Below are positions 5,279-8,108 of a stretch of DNA of 8,108 nt, piece by piece. The notes under the pieces were generated by a model, which worked only from the letters and a program-made list of their open reading frames with translations, ran no database searches and had not been told where the DNA came from. Made by a program: the position numbers and the translations under genes. This DNA comes from Syntrophomonadaceae bacterium (GTDB taxonomy: Bacteria; Bacillota; Syntrophomonadia; Syntrophomonadales; Syntrophomonadaceae): positions 1 to 8,108 of the forward strand of contig JAAYJY010000042.1 of the NCBI GenBank assembly GCA_012522705.1, written 5' to 3'. The first letter of the stretch is position 1. Every line of letters begins with the position of its first letter.

Positions 5279-6160
5279 CTGCCGGACAGATATGAGATAA
5301 AAAGGGTGCAGTTGATCAACGGTGAGACTATCGGATACCGGGAAGCGGGCAGGGCTGGCCCGCCGGTGGTTATGCTGCATGGCAACATGACATCCTCCAA
5401 GCATATGGAGATACTGATGGCGAGGATGGAAGAGCGGTATAAAATATTTGCTCCTGATATGCGCGGTTTCGGCGTTTCTACCTATAACCAACGCATCGTC
5501 TCCCTCAAAGACCTGGCTGATGATATAAGATTCTGGGCGGACAGCCTGGGACTGCATCGTTTTGCGCTGGTGGGCTGGTCGGCCGGGGGCGGAGTGGCCA
5601 TGCAGATGGCGGCCGACAATCCGGATCATGTTGATTAACTGGTGTTGATAGACTCGGTGGGGGTGAAGGGCTATCGTTTGGTCCGCAGTGAGGCCAGTCC
5701 GATAGATTCCAGGGCGGTACGAAGACTGGGTTCCAAAGTGACCAACTGGGGCCTTGAACACATGAAAGAATATAATGTTTACCCCAACCGGGAATTTGTC
5801 CGCCAGATGTGGGATAGGGTGATGTACAACAAAAACCGGCCTGACGAGGAATTATACGAGGAGTACCTGGATGATGCCATGACCCAGAGAAATGTGGCTG
5901 ATCTCCATTATGCCCTGCTCCGTTTCAATATTTCCAACGAGCACAATGGACTGGTGCCCGGTAATGGCCGGGTAAAGCTTATAACCGCTTCCACCCTGGT
6001 TCTGCAGGGGGACCGTGATTTGGTAGTACCGCCCTTCACCGGCGAAGAGATAGTTGCCGCCCTGGGCAAGGCTCGGCTGGTAATCCTGCCCGACTCGGGC
6101 CATGCGCCCTTGATAGATTGCATGGATGAATTGGTACAAAACCTGGAAGACTTCATATAG
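5279..6160 (+). pseudogene. Alpha/beta hydrolase gene broken by an in-frame TAA
   Basis: Read through its internal stop, this is one alpha/beta-fold hydrolase of about 293 residues in a single frame. Counting CTG 5279 as codon 1, the parts are the oxyanion segment LHGN (33-36), nucleophile elbow GWSAGG with Ser101, acid Asp247 in GDRDLVVPP and His275 in DSGHAP. Codon 120 is TAA (5636-5638), between DNPDHVD and LVLIDSVG, where relatives carry a sense codon, often Lys. The stop parts the nucleophile from the other two triad residues, so neither half should work alone. GTG 5642, the first possible restart, has no ribosome-binding site. The natural start seems to be CTG 5279, because AAGGAGG is 8 bases upstream and the protein would begin PDRYEIKRV; GTG 5306 is the alternative. 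Everything else looks intact, so the damage is recent, or one base is a sequencing error. The substrate is unknown; esters, lactones or C-C bond hydrolysis are typical of the fold. Confidence 0.82.
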
Positions 6161-6199
6161 TGAGATGGTGGTTGGATTTAATGATATACCCGTCGGATT

Positions 6200-6227
6200 T
6201 TGACCCGGGCGCCAATCGTGTTAAAAT
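6200..6227 (+). promoter_or_regulatory. Sigma-A promoter of the ferritin-like gene
   Basis: TTGACC (6200-6205), a 16-base spacer, then TAAAAT (6222-6227) with an extended TG one base before the -10 (6219-6220). Transcription would start near 6234, giving a leader of about 84 bases in which I see no clear operator or Fur-type box. Confidence 0.65.
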
Positions 6228-6317
6228 TAAACATGAGTTAGTTAGGCCCCAGACATATAACGGTCACATCCCGTCACGCGCACTGTTGAAATCGACCCAA
6301 TAAAGGAGGATGAGAAC

Positions 6318-6626
6318 ATGCCTGATTTTGGAAATGCCTTTTCCGGCCTGACCAGGGAACGCAAGCTTACAGATGCCGAATTGATCAGGGCTATCCGCTT
6401 CATGATCGCGGCCGAGTATGAAGCCGTCCAGCTCTATATGCAGCTGGCCGAGGCCATCGACAACGAACTGGCTATCGAGGTCCTTAAGGATATCGCCGAT
6501 GAAGAAAGGGTGCATGCCGGCGAGTTTCTCCGGCTCTTGAAGGAATTGGATCCGGAAGAAGAAGAGTTCTATCGTGAGGGTGCCGAGGAGGTAGAAGAGG
6601 AGATCGAGAAGCTCAAAAAGAGGTGA
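6318..6626 (+). CDS. Small ferritin-like protein of the encapsulin-cargo (demi-ferritin) type
   Basis: The protein has 102 residues and about half of a four-helix ferritin bundle. Helix 1 (about 18-47) holds the EXE motif in AAEYEAVQLY (Glu33, Glu35, Tyr40). Helix 2 (about 49-76) holds the EXXH motif in DEERVHAGEF (Glu63, His66). This matches encapsulated ferritins, which complete the bundle and a di-iron ferroxidase site by dimerising and form rings inside encapsulin shells. The wording LKELDPEEEEF after helix 2 resembles the ferritin domain fused to encapsulin in Pyrococcus, from memory. The C-terminus is a charged Glu/Lys helix (85-102) with no clear capsid-targeting peptide, and no shell gene is within the window. 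The role is most likely iron oxidation and storage or peroxide defence. AAAGGAGG (6302-6309) is 8 bases before the ATG, and the gene has its own promoter at 6200-6227. Confidence 0.87.
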   Translation: MPDFGNAFSGLTRERKLTDAELIRAIRFMIAAEYEAVQLYMQLAEAIDNELAIEVLKDIADEERVHAGEFLRLLKELDPEEEEFYREGAEEVEEEIEKLKKR

Positions 6627-6641
6627 GGGGGCAGGCCCGCT

Positions 6642-7277
6642 TCAGATATAAAGCAGCAGGTCCTCAAATTGCTGCAAACGATAGGTGGCCAGTTCGCAGC
6701 GGACCGCATAGCCGATGGCGGCACAATCCATATTGGCTGCCAGGGCGGCTTCCACGCCGGATTGGGCGTCTTCGACCACCAGGCAGCAGCGGGGTTCGAT
6801 ACCCAAATAGTCGCTGGCTTTTAGAAATACTTCCGGATCCGGTTTGGATCGGGTGATATTGGTGCCGTCGGAGATAGCATCAAAATAATCCTCCAGGCCC
6901 AGCTGTCGTAAAATGAATTTGGCATTCTGGCTGGAAGAACCTATAGCGACCTTAATACCTTGGGCCTTGATCAGGTCCAAGGTATTCTTTACGGCGGGGC
7001 TAAGATCCCGGGGAGACATGCCCTGCAGCAGATCACGGTATAGCTGGTTTTTTCGTTCCGTCATTGCTGCCTTGGCTTCTTCCGAGTATTCCCCGCTGCG
7101 GTCTCCCAGTATGATCTCCAGGCTTTCCCGGCGGCTGATACCGCGAAGGCGATTGTTAATGGTTTCATTGAATTCAACCCCGATTTCCCCGGCAATCTGT
7201 TTCCAGGCCAGGTAGTGGCTGTGGTCGGTACTGCAAATAACTCCATCCAGGTCGAAGATGATAGCTTTATACTTCAT
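6642..7277 (-). CDS. pgmB: Beta-phosphoglucomutase
   Basis: This is a cytoplasmic HAD-family mutase that converts beta-glucose 1-phosphate to glucose 6-phosphate. It has 211 residues, close to the usual 220. Key residues known from the Lactococcus enzyme are all seen: nucleophile Asp9 and acid/base Asp11 in FDLDGVI, cap-domain His21, the cap loop LRGISRRESL (44-53), RKN (75-77), Ser114-Ser116 in GSSSQ, Lys145 in SKPDP, and Glu169-Asp170 in VVEDAQSG. The ATG (complement of 7275-7277) lies inside the last codons of the GH65 gene with an 11-base overlap. GGAGG is 5 bases before it, so the pair is translated from one message. The gene ends 15 bases from the stop of the convergent ferritin-like gene. 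Confidence 0.96.
   Translation of the reverse strand: MKYKAIIFDLDGVICSTDHSHYLAWKQIAGEIGVEFNETINNRLRGISRRESLEIILGDRSGEYSEEAKAAMTERKNQLYRDLLQGMSPRDLSPAVKNTLDLIKAQGIKVAIGSSSQNAKFILRQLGLEDYFDAISDGTNITRSKPDPEVFLKASDYLGIEPRCCLVVEDAQSGVEAALAANMDCAAIGYAVRCELATYRLQQFEDLLLYI
6645..6675 (-). terminator. Weak terminator-like hairpin inside the end of pgmB
   Basis: On the minus strand GCAGCA (6675-6670) pairs with TGCTGC (6658-6653) around an 11-base loop and is followed by TTTATAT. It lies within the last codons of pgmB. The stem is short and the loop long, so the call is tentative, but no better terminator fits in the 15-base gap to the ferritin gene. Confidence 0.25.
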
Positions 7278-8108
7278 GGCTGCCTCCGTTTATCGGCCCT
7301 CCGCGAACTTGTGGCGGTCTGGTGATAGTCAGAATGTCCTCTAATACATACTCCTGATCGTAGACGGTAATTTTCCTGGCATCTCCGCTTTCCAACCTGA
7401 GAATGCACTGGTCCGGGCCGACCTTGACCATGATCCGGCTGCCCTCATAGGACAGCTTAAAACTGTATCCGGTCCAGGGGCGGGGCAGAGCGGGCGCTAA
7501 ATATATCCCTTCTTCCTTGAGGCGGAAACCGCCGAATCCGTAGACTACCGCCATATAATTGCCGCCCATATTGGCGACGTGAATACCGTCGGAAGTGTTG
7601 CGATGTCCATCCTCCAGGTCCAATCTGGCGGTGAGTTGGTAATAAGCGAAGGCCTTGTCGGGCATCCCCAGCCGGGCTGCCATCACGCTGAAAATACAGT
7701 AAGACAGGGAAGAATCATGGGTGGTGATCCTCTCATAATAACGGAAAGAATTCAACATGGTCTCTTCCGACTGGGCATCCTCCATAATAAAATGGGCCAT
7801 CAGCGTGTCGGCTTGTTTACAGATCTGGTGGCGGTACAGATACAAGGGATGATAATGGAGCAGCAAGGGGAACTTGTCCCGGGGGATAGTGGCCAGGTCC
7901 AATTCCCTTTTTTGCAGGAAGGAGTCGTCCTGGGGATTGATCTTCAGTTGGTGATCATAAGGCAGGTACATAAGGTTGGCCGCTTCTTGAAACGCGACAA
8001 TCTCATCTTCCCTTAAATCCAGCCTGGCGGTCAAATCCGCCCAACCATCGGACCCCTGAAGCAGTCGGTAAAACTTGACCGCCCAGCGCAGGTTGTACTG
8101 GGCCACGA
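7267..8108 (-). CDS. Glycoside hydrolase family 65 disaccharide phosphorylase, C-terminal part
   Basis: The gene enters from the right edge; the last 279-280 residues are present, roughly a third of a usual 750-800-residue GH65 enzyme. Family members split maltose, trehalose, kojibiose, nigerose or a related disaccharide with phosphate to beta-glucose 1-phosphate and a sugar. In the visible part the end of the (alpha/alpha)6 barrel carries KQAD (97-100), the conserved THDSSLS (129-135) and NTSDGIHVANMGG (about 166-178). The C-terminal beta domain follows, with YGFGGFR and LPRPWTGYSFKL. The catalytic Glu lies upstream of the cut, so it cannot be checked and the sugar specificity cannot be named. 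The 3' end overlaps pgmB by 11 bases; a GH65 gene next to pgmB is the standard inverting-phosphorylase cassette, pgmB using the beta-glucose 1-phosphate made here. Confidence 0.94.
   Translation of the reverse strand, partial: VAQYNLRWAVKFYRLLQGSDGWADLTARLDLREDEIVAFQEAANLMYLPYDHQLKINPQDDSFLQKRELDLATIPRDKFPLLLHYHPLYLYRHQICKQADTLMAHFIMEDAQSEETMLNSFRYYERITTHDSSLSYCIFSVMAARLGMPDKAFAYYQLTARLDLEDGHRNTSDGIHVANMGGNYMAVVYGFGGFRLKEEGIYLAPALPRPWTGYSFKLSYEGSRIMVKVGPDQCILRLESGDARKITVYDQEYVLEDILTITRPPQVRGGPINGGSHEV

Noticed and set aside
5168..5761. A 197-codon frame on the minus strand opposite the hydrolase gene
   Set aside because: It is a mirror of the coding frame on the plus strand, which has the full set of hydrolase motifs; the minus-strand product shows no recognisable domain.

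Overview
The window reads like the chromosome of an anaerobic Gram-positive bacterium of the class Clostridia. The evidence is strong AGGAGG-type ribosome-binding sites on nearly every gene, a DUF421 plus DUF4363 membrane gene pair, a TupABC tungstate importer behind a molybdenum/tungsten-cofactor riboswitch, and a small anaerobe-type ferritin. A syntroph or Syntrophomonas-like lineage would fit, but that placement is inference. No mobile element, CRISPR array, tRNA or rRNA was seen.

Left part (1-2375): the 3' end of an unidentified Gln/Met-rich gene closes at a textbook intrinsic terminator. A DUF421 (YetF-like) membrane protein gene and a DUF4363 gene follow as a two-gene operon. A 245-base gap then holds a weak terminator-like hairpin, a possible extended -10 promoter and two 36-bp tandem repeats, each carrying the same 11-bp palindrome. 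After it comes a HAD-IB phosphatase gene (SerB-like family).

Centre (2376-5124): this is a complete tungstate uptake unit. A promoter is followed by a Moco/Tuco-type riboswitch aptamer, an intrinsic terminator lying before the first gene, then tupA (lipoprotein binding protein), tupB (permease), tupC (ATPase, ATGA overlap with tupB) and a closing terminator. The logic is a feedback loop: when tungsten (or molybdenum) pterin cofactor is plentiful, the leader folds and transcription stops before tupABC; when it is scarce, tungstate import is switched on. A 28-codon leader ORF whose Shine-Dalgarno lies inside the closing helix of the aptamer overlaps the terminator, so translation may also take part.

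Right part (5125-8108): an alpha/beta hydrolase gene is interrupted by one in-frame TAA and has only a CTG codon where its start should be, so it is probably a young pseudogene. A well-formed promoter drives a 102-residue ferritin-like protein of the type that loads encapsulin shells, with no shell gene in view. Convergent to it, on the minus strand, lie a GH65 disaccharide phosphorylase (5' end outside the window) and pgmB. These genes overlap by 11 bases and together turn a glucose disaccharide plus phosphate into glucose and glucose 6-phosphate.
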